Below the pieces are notes generated by a model, which did no database searches, was not told the origin of the DNA, and saw only the letters and a list, made by a program, of their open reading frames with translations. The position numbers and the translations under genes are program-made. This document shows positions 9,787-19,659 of a stretch of 64,000 nucleotides of DNA, in pieces. Position 1 is the first letter of the stretch. The number at the start of each line of letters is the position of its first letter. The stretch is from Zeus faber. Its lineage: Eukaryota > Chordata > Actinopteri > Zeiformes > Zeidae. The DNA is taken from positions 1,570,378-1,634,377 of the forward strand of contig OY482862.1 in assembly GCA_960531495.1 (NCBI GenBank), in the 5' to 3' direction.

Positions 9787-10593
9787 CACCTCCAGACCGA
9801 CGGCCTGGTGGAGCAGTTCAATAAGACGCTGAAGAACATGGTTCATAAGTTTGTTCATGACGATAGCCGTAATTGGGACAAGTGGTTGGACCCTCTGTTG
9901 TTTGCGGTGCGGGAGGTTCCCCAGGCCTGCACAGGATTTTCCCCCTTAGAATTCCTCTTCAGCAAGAGACCCCGGAGGGTGCTAGACCTTATTAAAGAAA
10001 ACTGGGAGGAAGGGCCTAGCACAAGTAAAAACGAGGTTCAGTATGTTATGCACCTACAAGCAAAACTTTACGCGCTAGGGCACCTGTCAAGGGAGAATTT
10101 GCTTCTGTGGCAAGGGCCCTCCGCGGTCACGCAGCGGGTTGAGGATGTCGACTTTGAGGTAGAGCGATCAGCCTCCACCTCGATCACCACGGTGATCGAG
10201 GTGGAGGAGTTGGGGTGGGAGCTTCCTAAAACGACCTGTCCCATGCAGGCCCTGCCAAATAACCACCTCTCGGCGGCCCAGAGTGTAGACTTTGCAACAT
10301 TACAGCAGCGGTTCTCTGATGTCTTCTCCCCCATGCGAGGCAGCACCTCCCTCATACACCACCATGTGGAGACGACCATGGGTGTAAAAGGACGCTCCCG
10401 GCTGTACCGCCTGCCCGAACATAAACGCAAAGTTGTGCAGGCAGAATTAGAGGCCATGCTGGACCTGGGGGTGATAGAGAAGTCTACAAGTGACTGGTGC
10501 AGCTCCATTGTGTTGGTAGGTGAGCCTAATGGGTCGTTCCGGTTCTGTGTAGACGACCGAAAGGTGAACGTGGTGTCGAAATTCAACGTGTAA
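9787..10593 (+). pseudogene. Integrase C-terminus, linker and RT N-terminus in one frame, copy B
   Basis: The open frame reads integrase C-terminal sequence first (LQTDGLVEQFNKTLKNMV with the catalytic Glu, then PLLFAVREVPQACTG and FSPLEFLF). A linker of about 110 residues follows. Then come the RT fingers (LPEHKRKVVQAELEAMLDLG, VIEKSTSDWCSSIVLV, FRFCVDDRKVN). The transition occurs without an intervening stop, which is direct evidence that integrase and RT are in the Gmr1-type order in one polyprotein. Inside the linker a 17-bp-arm inverted repeat (10172-10207) replaces about thirty codons that copy C still has. Confidence 0.8.
10172..10207. repeat. Perfect inverted repeat, 17-bp arms, 2-nt spacer
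   Basis: Positions 10172-10188 and 10191-10207 are exact reverse complements around AC. The right arm (encoding EVEEL-like residues) matches the native coding sequence seen in copy C. The left arm is an inverted copy that has replaced the native upstream segment. Confidence 0.95.
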
Positions 10594-10596
10594 CCG

Positions 10597-11080
10597 ATGC
10601 CCTGGGTCGACAAACTCCTTGACTGGTTGGGCACAGCTCAGTTTTTCACGACATTTGATTTAACAAAGGGCAACTGGCGGAACCCTTGTCTCCAGAGTCC
10701 AAGGAAAGATTGGCTTACTCCACTCTGCAGGGGTTGTACCAATTTATCACATTTCCGTTCAGGTTGTTCTGGGCTCCAGCTACCTTTCAGAGACTCATGG
10801 ACCAGGTCCTGCGTCCGCACACAGTATACGCCGCAGCCTACCTAGATGACGTAATTATTCATAGCGATAGCTGAGAGCAGCACATGCAGAATTTGGACGC
10901 AGTGCTCGAGTCCCTGAGGTGGGAGGGGCTAACCGCCAACCCTCAGAGGTGTGCAATTGGATGGAGGGAGATACGTTATCTAGAGTACCACTTGAGTCAC
11001 CACCAAAGGGGCTGGCAGACAGATGGCTCACCTGCCTTAGTCGGGCGGTGTGGGTATGTGGCAGATGAGGGATCGTGGTT
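10597..11080 (+). pseudogene. RT palm and thumb of Gmr1-like copy B
   Basis: Continuing from 10593 after frame changes, the sequence reads FFTTFDLTKGNW, FPFRLFWAPATFQRLMDQVL and then AAYLDDVIIHSDS. The YLDD catalytic motif at 10839-10850 is intact here, unlike copy A. A stop follows directly (TGA near 10873) and later pieces (LDAVLESLRWEGLTANPQRC) are in another frame. RNase H is represented only by scraps before the hairpin at 11081. Confidence 0.75.
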
Positions 11081-11110
11081 AAGCTGGGGTCTGCGGGCAG
11101 ACCCCAGCTT
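11081..11110. repeat. Perfect inverted repeat, 14-bp arms, 2-nt spacer
   Basis: Positions 11081-11094 and 11097-11110 are exact reverse complements around GG. It sits at the point where recognisable RT/RNase H sequence of copy B stops. Confidence 0.95.
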
Positions 11111-11299
11111 TACTGCGCAGGCTTCGTCCCGTACTGGGGAAGCTGTTCTGAATCAGCCCGTTGCCACTGATTGGTCAGATTTAGCTGGGAGAGTTTTCTT
11201 ATGAGTTGTTTGTCTTGAAGTGAGTTGCGTGGTGCAGGATCCAAGAGCCTGCAGACTATATCACAGAATGGACACTGACGCACACAAAAAACTCTGTTC

Positions 11300-11425
11300 A
11301 TAATTGTGCATGTTTGGCCAGCAAGCCTTTTTGTTGTTTGTTTATAATAAAAACCCCACCGTGTCGGCGCCTCACTGCCAGGAAGTTTTTGTCTCCCTCC
11401 CCGAACCTGAGTATGTGAACGGAAC
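11300..11425 (+). repeat. LTR remnant (R-U5 part) of Gmr1-like copy B
   Basis: Contains 'gccagcaagcctttttgtt', AATAAA at about 11347 and 'tctccctcccc', in the same order as in the LTR of copy A. It is placed 3' of the RT, as a 3' LTR should be. Confidence 0.55.
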
Positions 11426-12574
11426 TGTCTGCAGTACATTTTCTTCAGGAAATTACTTAAGTAAACGTAACCAAGTATATTTGAATAACTACTGAGATGG
11501 CCACTCCCACGCCCACAGAGTTTAAGTTTAAACAGGCAAAGTGTTCCATATTTCTGTAATTACTTGTCTTTTTACACACTACATTCGTAATGCACATACA
11601 AATAAAAAACTTTTTTTTTTTTTATAGATTCATGTTTTTAGGGTTTACTTTGCACTTATTTTAACATGTGCACTTGTGTTATTTAGTTCCTTGTTTAATA
11701 GTATTTAGAGTTAAATCTATTTTGTTTCTGATATTTCTTTGACCCTTCTTGTGTCTATTTTGATTTTGTATGTACTTATATATGTTCACTCCTACCTTTG
11801 CTGTGTCTTGTTGTTATGTGAACCACTGTTTTAGTTTATTTTATCCTCATTCCTCTTTCCATCCTGCGATGGTTATTTCGTAAATGTTTCCACCTGCACT
11901 TGTTTTTGCAACCCATCCTAAGTTGATTATATTTTTTTAAGTCAATAAATCTGCATTTTTGCCTCAATCTACACCTGTGTCTGACGGCTCGGTCCCTCAC
12001 AACTACCGCAGCTGAAACAAAGGCTGAGCAAATCAGAAGTGAGGTTGTGTAGGCATCTAGACATGGTGATTATTCATGCCCGTCTCCCGCTTGCTGTTAG
12101 ACATCAAAATGTACCTGCCTGCTACCTCTGAGAAAATATTTTGTCACCTGTCTTGCATTGACAGACAAACAATTAGTAATTGTCAGAATTTATTTAAATG
12201 AAACAAGTGATGTGTTACAGAGAACGGACGACTTTGGATTCTGTCTGTGCCTGAATACAATTCAAGCCAACACCTTGGCTTATTTTCAGAGCAATCGCTT
12301 CTGTGAGTGATGCTGAATAGCAGTTGGGATTAAATTGACATATAAAACCACCATCGCTGTTCTATTTTATTTAATTTTTTAATGGAAACGATACTTTGAC
12401 AATAAGAGTCAATTGTAAAGGGGTGGATTCAGCTGCTTGGAGACATTTTCTTATAAATTTGGCCCCCGAGGATAAGATCTCATTATTGATTCTGAGCTCC
12501 CCCATCGCCCACCAGACATCCTCCTGAAGGGTAATCGATAGCTCTGAACTTTGCTAGTGAAATACCTGTGGATC
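11426..12574. other. AT-rich DNA with a possible solo-LTR end
   Basis: No genes. Around 11944-12000 an AATAAA (11944-11949) is followed by 'acacctgtgtctgacggctc' and a terminal 'cctcaca', a layout typical of the R-U5 end of a Gypsy-type LTR. I cannot define its 5' end, so I call it only as a possibility. Confidence 0.35.
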
Positions 12575-12634
12575 AATAAAGCTGTTGCCCAGATTGGATC
12601 TGCGTGATAACGCCTCCTGCAAAAAAAAAAAAAA
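12575..12634 (+). repeat. Poly(A) tail of a retroposed transcript
   Basis: An AATAAA signal (12575-12580) is followed 40 nt later by an uninterrupted run of 14 A (12621-12634). This is what the 3' end of a reverse-transcribed polyadenylated RNA looks like. The upstream 200-300 bp may be its body, but no open frame or known transcript is recognised. Confidence 0.45.
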
Positions 12635-13183
12635 GTATGAACGAACGAACGGCAAACCTTGAAAGTAAACCAAAGGTATTTAATTTTTTTCTTTAGAGGT
12701 AAATTGATTGATGTATAATTACAGGTGTAAGGTTATTCAGCTGTTATTCAGAAATTCTGTTTGCAATTATCTTACTGACAAAGGAGTTTCATTCCGTGAA
12801 GTAAGTCACTTTTTTTAGAGAACAGTGTTTCAAGAGTCATTTCTGTATTTAAGAATGCATTGATTTGTGAACTGTTCTATGTGACTAAGATTATTTCTTG
12901 TCAGGGTTCGCCCGGGTCTTACCGGCATCGGCCACTAGATGCCGCCAGTACTGCCTCTTCAAGGTTGCTCTGGTTCACCTATTTCTGTTCTTGATTACCC
13001 TGCCTCATTAGGTTATATGTTTCGCTGTTCTTCCGCTTCACCAATACCAGCGCGCAGAGCAGCTCTGGGGACGACGTCTCCCGAGCATCTCCGAGCTGTC
13101 CCGAGCCCGCCTCCAGCATCAATGGAGGAGCGTATGCAAGTAGGCAGCACACAGTAGGCAGCTCAGTCCGAACGTGACTGACG

Positions 13184-13863
13184 GATGAGGGAGCGCTGCT
13201 GCTTGTAATGTGGGATCCCGGGGCATTTCCTTCCTGCCCTGAGCTCTCGGGAAAAGCCAACTCTCGTCCAGGGTAGGGAGAACTGTGACGAGGCCAACCT
13301 TCTCTCCCGAGCTCGAGGCGACTGGGGTCCTGCTGGCTGCCTCCCTCGCCTGGGGAGATCAACATCACTCCCTCCAAGCTATGGTGGATTCCGGCGCTGC
13401 AGGTAGCTTTCTGGATGTAGGGCTAGCAAAAGCCCTAAAGCTCCCTCTGGCACCTCTGGAGCATCCTCTCACCGTGACAGCCCTGGATGGAAGACTACTG
13501 GGTTCCGGTAGTGTGTGCCATCTCACCGCCCCCCTTTGGCTGTCACTGGAGGGAAAACATTCAGAGGTAATCCAGCTCCATCTCATCCACTCTCCTGAAT
13601 TTCCACTGGTCCTGGGCTACCCATGGCTGGCCCGTCACAACCCACATCTGGACTGGGCCTCTGGGCGTCTCACCGAATGGGGTCCGGCCTGCCAAACCAC
13701 CTGTTTTTGTTCTAGTCCGTCTTCTCACCCTCTCGAGTCTCCAGTCCGTGTCCAAGCTCGGGCTCCTTCACAAGCCCCAGTCCACTCCGGAGTTCGTGTC
13801 CTGGCCACAGTACGTATTCAAGGCCCCGTCCATCCCGAGTTTTCACGGGTGCCCCACGAGTAA
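13184..13863 (+). pseudogene. Gag zinc knuckle and aspartic protease of Gypsy element
   Basis: At 13186-13240 the frame reads RCCL-stop-CG..GHFLP, a CCHC knuckle with a nonsense codon and a lost final Cys. From 13285 an open frame of 192 residues carries the retropepsin active site in MVDSGAAGSFLD (residues about 35-46), the hydrophobic stretch LPLAPLEHPLTVTALDG and the later FPLVLGYPWLARHNPHLDW block. These are the hallmarks of a Gypsy protease that processes Gag-Pol. The frame ends at a stop at 13861-13863, shortly before RT sequence begins. Confidence 0.8.
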
Positions 13864-14762
13864 ACTGAGCTGAGGGAGGTCTTCAGCAAGAGACGGGCCA
13901 CCACTCTTCCTCCCTATTGGCCGTATGACTGTGCCATCGACCTTCTGCCTGGTGCCTGCCCCCCCCGAGGACATCTTTTCTCTCTCTCTGCTCCTGAGAC
14001 TACAGCCATGGAGGAGTACATCCGGGGGGCGCTCACCTCAGGTTTCATCCGCCCTTCCACCTCCCCAGCGGGCGCAGGCTTTTTCTTTGTGGGTAAGAAG
14101 GATGGCGGCCCGCATCCCTGCATTGATTACCATGGTCTTAACAAGATCACGGTCAAGAATCGCTACCCCCTTCCTCTCATGTCCACATCTTTAGAGCAAC
14201 TGCAAGACGCCACCATCTTCACCAAACTCGATCTTCGAAACGCATACAATCTTGTCCGTGTCCGCGAGAGGGATGAGTGGAAGACCGCCTTCAACACACC
14301 TACCGGCCATTATGAATACCTGGTCATGCCTTTTGGATTGGCCAATGCTCCCGCTGTCTTCCAGGCCTTTGTAAACGACGTCCTCCGTGAGTTTGTCAAC
14401 CACTCCGTGTTCGTCTACATCGATGACATTTACACTTACATTTAGTCATTTAGCAGACGCTTTTATCCAAAGCGACTTAAAAGGGAGAATAACATTCAAG
14501 CTACATTGCGACAGAGATTAGTGTAACAACAACATTAGTGTAACAATAAATACTGCTAGGTAGTGCTAAGTAATTGTAGGTTAGGACAGGAGGTACTCAC
14601 TGAAGAGCTGGGTCTTCAAGTGCTTCTTGAAGACAGAGAGGGAGGTCCCTGCTCTGGTCATTTTTGGCAGCTCGTTCCACCAATGACAACCTCATCTTCT
14701 CCAGGACCCTTCCCGAGCACATAAAGCATGTGAGACAGGTCCTTCACCGCCTGCTCGCCAAT
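13864..14762 (+). pseudogene. Reverse transcriptase of Gypsy element
   Basis: After a short tether ([20 protein letters not shown]) an open frame from 14008 reads the RT fingers and palm: [53 protein letters not shown] (first catalytic Asp), [20 protein letters not shown] and VYIDDI (YIDD at 14416-14427). The catalytic residues are intact, but the frame is then cut by an inserted LINE tail. Sequence resumes at 14693 with FSRTLPEHIKHVRQVLHRLL, the expected next block. Thumb, RNase H and integrase are absent. Confidence 0.85.
14429..14692 (-). mobile_element. L2-type LINE 3' end inserted in Gypsy RT
   Basis: Read on the minus strand this is the end of a LINE frame (SLSVFKKHLKTQLFSEYL, then stop), a short 3' UTR, and the tail 'gctttggataaaagcgtctg' with TAAATGTA repeats. 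It is strongly 5'-truncated. The host RT sequence atgaca occurs on both sides (14423-14428 and 14693-14698), giving a 6-bp target duplication. The tail is the same as that of the two SINEs in this window. Confidence 0.8.
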
Positions 14763-14895
14763 GTTCCATTGGTGGGATATATTAGGCTGCAAGTGAACAG
14801 TCAGTTCTTGAAGTTGATGTGTTGGAAGCAGGAAAAATTGTCAAGCGTAAGGATCTGACTGACTTTGACACGGCCAAATTTTGATGGCTAGTTTA
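14763..14895 (+). mobile_element. Tc1-like transposon fragment
   Basis: The phrase 'ggtgggatatattaggctgc', followed by the matching continuation through 'gaagttgatgtgttggaag' and 'ccaaattttgatggctag', is the start of the transposase region of a common fish Tc1-like element. Only about 130 bp remain, and no catalytic residues are included. Confidence 0.7.
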
Positions 14896-15125
14896 GCAGT
14901 TCCACCTTCCACACGCCACCCGTGTGTGTGGGAATGGGGGTGGAGCAGATCCACATGCCACAGGCCACCCAACTGGTGTTTTCAGAAGTAGAAGACACAC
15001 AAGTTTATTGTAGCGAGTGGCCTAGGTTGAACATTCCCCGTAGCAGATGGAAAGCATGTTATGACAAGGGCTCCTCTCTTGTGTGTGTGTGGGGGGGGGG
15101 GGGTTTACCTGTTGCTTGTTGATTA
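14895..15125 (-). repeat. LTR-like dispersed repeat L, copy 1
   Basis: On the minus strand it reads 'gcaacaggtaaa', a CA/C-rich stretch, 'gccc..tgtcat', then an AATAAA and 'cttctgaaaacacc'. It aligns by eye with 41075-41275 (opposite orientation) and less well with 20255-20430, 38985-39200 and 40705-40850. An AATAAA at a fixed place suggests an LTR or a transcribed tail. The internal run of 14 G may be replication slippage. Confidence 0.6.
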
Positions 15126-16956
15126 GAAACACTTGTTAGTAATCATTGAGCAACAGGTATAGGCACCTCCCCACGGTGGCATACTTTCGTCGGGTTAGTT
15201 TTAGTTTTAATTTACAAATCTGCGCCCCTCTCCTTCCCCATCATTCCCTTCTAATGTTGAAGAAAATCTCCCCATTCAATTGGATTGGTGTATATTTTGT
15301 TACATGTAGCATGAAAAAAGTTGGACAATAGTGCTACGGCGCACGATTCAATAGATTAAATTTTGTGACCAAGAGCATGAAAAGCGTGAGACCGGCTTGC
15401 CATGAGGATGGCACTCTCCTGGGATGCCACGTCGGAAACAAGAGGGTTGATCCAGAAGGACGGGCTGCAAACATACAATCTTGTAGTTCAGTTTAGTTTT
15501 CATTTTCAACTCGTGGTCCATGGCCCCCTCGTGGTCAGTGACGGTACTGTGGGTGGTCCTTAGCCATGTTTCAATTTTTTTGTTATATAAATAATAAATA
15601 AATATTTATATTATTTATCATTGTTTATTTCTTGCTAATGAATAATCAAAAGGGTTTGGGTCACCCTGAGGGGTAAACTTGAATTTGGAGATGGCAACTG
15701 CTATGGTGCTAGATTTAGAGATAGCTAGCACCACGATGGAGTATTTCGTCGGAAGGTAAAGGCCAGTGACAGAGATGGAAGAAGTGGAACAGACGGATTG
15801 TGCGGATGCGGTTTCGAAGCTCCTGCCCCCCCCCACAGACACACACACACACACACACACAAGTTAGTTCTAAGTCAGGATGGTGGTCCCTGGGTCACAA
15901 TCACAGGCAATCAACGCCTGATTTATTTGAGTTATGCATCTGCTGTATTTCCTGATCCATACTCTCCATGGATTTTTCCCACATATTTCTCAATTCCCTG
16001 CCCCCCTCCTCTTCCTATATCTCCATCTCACTTCTCAACTATCCACCCCTCTCCACATCTTTGACACCTTTGACACCCCTACCCCCACAAGACTGGCTTC
16101 CTCTGGCACTGAAGGTGACCCTTACTCAAATTGTCCAACTGTCCAATGTATCCGTTTTAACCACTCTCTCGCTTTCTTTTTTCATCATTCATTCTTCACC
16201 CTCTTTCTGACTTACTTCTGCAAACACCGAAAGTGCAGGTGGCAGCAAAAACAAAGTGCTGTGCAAGTACTGGGGTGGGGGTGGAGGTTTATTTGAGTCC
16301 GGCCAACACCCTGAACTGATGGGATGCAAATGGTATGCGCTGGGTGTTTATGAGGTGGGGCGAACTGAACAGAACTCAGGGGTTGGCAACTATGTAGGGT
16401 TGGGCGGTGTGGGTTTGTTTGATTTACTTCCACAGGTACAGGATCCAGGAGGTGTGCATGTACGTTGGATGGCTACAGGGCTCGGCGGTGGCACCGGAAG
16501 CATAAAAGCAGGCTCGCTCTATAGAGAAAGGCACTTGCTGCGGACCGATCACCACTTCACCGGGGACAACGCACTCTAATCGTTCCAAAAAGAGGTGGGT
16601 CCTACCATAGCTGAACTACCTGCGTGAGTCTATGTTGGGTATAGATCATGACTTACCGACTCTCTGTGCTGCCACTGGTTGACACCGCCACCCGATGTCA
16701 ATGCCTGATCGCCTGTCCATCCACTCGCCTGATTGCCTCATCGCCTGTCCGCCTGTCTGTCCATCCCCCCGGTCGCTTTCTGGAAATCGCCGCACCGGTG
16801 TTTCAAGCTTCCCCCTCCGCTGCTGTAGAGACACCCAATTGGCTGCCGAGTGATCTTGCTGCTGGATCACTGTCGGACTTCATGGGGACCTCATCATTCT
16901 TGGTGGATCTCTTTGGACTGACTGGAGTCCCTAATTATATGAATTGTGTAATCATG

Positions 16957-16959
<3 letters not shown>
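15126..16959. other. Non-coding DNA with a short CA tract
   Basis: No gene recognised. A CA repeat lies at 15839-15861. The stretch 16070-16560 is GC-richer with a TATA-like 'cataaaag' near 16501, and it may be the beginning of the LTR-like region described next. A 73-codon minus-strand frame at 15640-15860 has no known relatives. Confidence 0.4.
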
Positions 16960-17002
<43 letters not shown>

Positions 17003-17560
17003 GTGTGAGCGCAAGCGACCAATGCTCCATTGGATGATTCCTTTAAGGAACTCATGTTTGCTGTGGACTCTGAGAGTATTGTTATTGTAGTGACAAATGT
17101 TTCTTACCCTTGTTCAGGCTTGAGTGTCTTACACCCTTTAATGAATTTGCATGTAAAAAATCCTTTGTCATGGGCCCGCATTGCCAAGGCCACACTCTTT
17201 ACATTACTGCAGAGCATCTTGTGCTTTCACTTCGGGTTCGAGTTCACCTGTGTGTTGTGTTTAATCGCACCCCTCTTACTTATATGCTTGTTGTGTTATG
17301 TGATTTATTGTTTTATGTCTTTCCTACCAGTGGATCTTTGCATGTACAATGCATATTGGGGTTGTTGGAGTCAATTCCGGTTGCCTGTTTAACTGGGTTG
17401 TCAGGTGTGTATACTGTATAACCCCCCTTTATAGTCAAACATTTTCCATGCATGTGTCAGCCACTGCAGGTCCTCCCCTCATGCATTAACTGTTGTTTTA
17501 TTAAATAAGGCTGTATTTTTCTACAACACATATTGCTGGTTGTGTGATTTGTCGGTGGTC
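16400..17560 (+). repeat. Possible long LTR or retroelement end
   Basis: A TATA-like box near 16501, GC-rich downstream sequence, a later T-rich part and a polyadenylation-type signal in 'ttattaaataaggctg' near 17498-17513 are in the order expected of an LTR. A (GT)n tract (16961-17007) lies inside. There is no second copy in the window to confirm it. Confidence 0.25.
16961..17007. repeat. (GT)n microsatellite
   Basis: About 47 bp of GT with one GC interruption. Confidence 0.95.
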
Positions 17561-17649
17561 TTTAGAACCGGTCGTTAGGGATTTGGCAATCAGTTAACTT
17601 GTTATGGGTGCATAACAAGGTGAGGAAGTGAGATGGAGGAATAGATAGA

Positions 17650-17653
<4 letters not shown>

Positions 17654-17695
<42 letters not shown>

Positions 17696-17710
17696 GAGAA
17701 AGAGAGAGTA
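17654..17710. repeat. (GA)n microsatellite
   Basis: GA repeat, uninterrupted from about 17654 to 17692 and then imperfect. Minus-strand frames across it are poly-Ser/Leu artefacts. Confidence 0.95.
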
Positions 17711-18184
17711 GTTGTTGGCAGAAAAGAAACACCTGTATTGAGAAAAGATGGGTGGAGGTATGTGGGTTGATGTCAGGGAGCGGTACAAAGAATGACAGGA
17801 TGTGCAAAAATGAAAAAAGAAGCGGCAGAGACCAAAATAAAAGTGATGCGCATGGTATAGAGTTGCAATAGAGTGTGAGGCATCATGTGAATCCAGGGCT
17901 GCTGACGAGCTGTCAGTTTGACGTTGCATTCAAATGAGGTGCAGCGGGTTCACTTGGGGTTCACCCTGACAGGACTTTTACTTTTAGCCTGACATCAGTA
18001 AAACATAGGGGATGGATCCAAATATATCTTCTCAACACACCCGCTAAGGTCACACCAAAGAATGACAGTGCGAGACTCTTAAATGAGACCTAGCTATTTT
18101 TGTTATTTAGCGAGCAATGTAACTCGACAACAAACAGTTACACACAAATTAAGGAGACATCAATATACTGTTGTGGACTGCTCT
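17711..18184. other. Non-coding DNA
   Basis: Nothing recognised between the GA repeat and Gmr1-like copy C. Confidence 0.5.
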
Positions 18185-19200
18185 GTCCACAAACACAGGA
18201 ACAGGGAGGGAGACAGAGACTGAGTGGCAGTGAGGTGCTGGCAAGACTGGAGTTTTATTAATCAAAACGTAATCGAAATGGTTCGCTGGCCAAAAAACGT
18301 GAACATAACGCAGTTAAGAATACCGTACCTCCCTCTGCCCAACTGCACACTTCTTAGGGTTAGCGGTGAGCCCCGCCCGCCTCAGGGATTCTAGCACTGT
18401 GCCCACATGCTGCATGTGTGAGACCAGACTAACCCATTTGGCTTACCTACCAGCATGATGGGGCAGCAACAGTCACTTGTAGACTCCTTCATCCCCCCCA
18501 GGTCCAGCATGGCCTCTAATTCAGCCTGCACAACTTTGAGTTTATGTTCGGGCAGGCAGTACGGCCAGCAGCGCACTTTTACCCCTGGGGTCGTGGTGTA
18601 TGAGGGACGTGCAGCCTGGCTGGGGGGAGAAGACATCAGAGAACCGCTGCTGTAATGCGGCCACGTCTATGCTCTGGCCCACCAAAAGGTGGTTACTGGA
18701 CAGGGCCTGCGTTGGACAGGTCGTTTTGGGAAGGTCCGGCCCCAATTCCTCCCCCTCGAACACCAAGGTAGCTCGAGACACCCTGTCCCTCCACTCTTTT
18801 AGGAGGTTAATGTGGTAAATCTGAGTTGCCCGACCCCATTCTGACTGCTCAACCTCATAATCGACATCCCCAACTCGCCGCGTGACCATGAAGCAGCCTT
18901 GCCTCATAATTGAGAGCTGGATGTAGGACGTAACACTAAAACCTTGTCTCCCAGTGCAAATTGGAGTCGGGCCCCTCGGTCGTATAAGTGCCGCTGAGGT
19001 TTCTGAGCCGGAGCAAATTCTCTCTTGACAAGCTCCACAGTGCATGTAGTTTTGCTCGCAGGTCCATAACATACTGAACCTCGTTGTTACTTGTGCTAGG
19101 CCCTTCCTCCCAGTTTTCGGGACAAGCGGTGCACCACCTACGCACATCTGCTCAAATGCCCAGCCAATAGAAGCAGGCTGTGGGGGTGTGTTCTAGCCCA
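18185..19200 (-). mobile_element. Gmr1-like Ty3/Gypsy retrotransposon, copy C (heavily deleted)
   Basis: Reading the minus strand from 19200, the copy opens with the integrase zinc-finger end (RRWCTACP). It then jumps directly to sequence that follows the integrase core (ENWEEGPSTSNNEVQYVM), so the whole DDE core is deleted. The post-integrase linker and RT fingers follow (AELEAMLDLGGMKESTSDCC). A second jump removes the RT palm including YLDD, and a scrap around CSMWAQC leads to an LTR-like block (18190-18290: AATAAA, 'tctgtctccctccc'). The integrase-linker-RT order agrees with copies A and B. Confidence 0.8.
18542..19147 (-). pseudogene. Post-integrase linker region of copy C
   Basis: A 201-residue open frame contains the basic linker between integrase and RT. 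It includes GRATQIYHINLLKEWRDRVS, which resembles the chromodomain-like or GPY/F-type tail of Gypsy integrases where the polyprotein meets the next domain. It ends with QRFSDVFSPQPGCTSLIHH, the tether before RT. This copy shows what copy B lost when its hairpin formed. Confidence 0.6.
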
Positions 19201-19659
19201 GGGCCAGGGAATGAGATAGAGGAAGCAGGCGGAGGCCAAACAGCCTTGTATTTGTTTATAGTTATTTATAGTTTTTGAAACTATAAATAACTACTATAAC
19301 TATAAAAGGCAGCTTGTGGGCCAAAAGGAAAACTTAAAGGCTCACAGGCAAACAGGGAAATATTTAGCTCAATCGGTGCTGAGATGTGCTCCCGCCGTGA
19401 CGTGCTCATCTTGCCCTGTCAGCACCATGTACCTCAAGCACGTCATCCCTCACTGTGGGGAAAACAAACCCTAAATGACTTCCTGGATCGGACAAATCCA
19501 CGGAGTCCCTCCATGGATTTTCCCGATCCGCAGCAGCTGAGCAGCCCCAGGATGGGAGCCTGCACCGCCTATCTGCAGCAGCAGCTTGACCACGCCCCCT
19601 TGGTCCGCCACATGCCCCCACCGTGGCACTTAGGCCGCAGCTCTGTCCGGTCGCCTCGA
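19201..19659 (-). other. Possible LTR between Gmr1-like copies C and D, with hairpin
   Basis: The phrase 'tgtgagcctttaagttttcc' on the minus strand resembles the LTR block of copies A and B, but weakly. Positions 19260-19274 and 19278-19292 form a perfect 15-bp-arm inverted repeat (spacer TTG). The segment 19540-19650 is GC-rich with an apparent leader-like composition. Confidence 0.3.

Larger units (their letters stand above)
9760..11425 (+). mobile_element. Gmr1-like Ty3/Gypsy retrotransposon, copy B (degenerate)
   Basis: On the plus strand the order is the end of the integrase, linker, RT and the start of RNase H, followed by an LTR-like block. It is the best preserved copy of the integrase-RT junction: one open frame (9808-10593) crosses it. 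Everything 5' of the integrase Glu motif is missing. The copy lies on the opposite strand to copy A, 2 kb away, with a copy of repeat R between them. Confidence 0.8.
12905..14762 (+). mobile_element. Conventional Ty3/Gypsy retrotransposon fragment
   Basis: On the plus strand this has a degenerate CCHC zinc-knuckle region, an aspartic protease and then RT, the normal Gypsy order. RNase H and integrase are missing. The upstream piece 12905-13150 is GC-richer than its surroundings and may be leader or LTR. The RT is interrupted by a LINE tail at 14429-14692, and the remainder ends at a Tc1-like scrap at 14763. The type of protease and RT resembles fish chromovirus (sushi-like) elements, but the clade is not proven. 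Confidence 0.85.

Noticed and set aside
16070-17560. Overlapping frames on the plus strand around 16.0-17.4 kb as genes
   Set aside because: They overlap in several frames, cross a GT repeat and lack domains. The region fits LTR-like DNA better.
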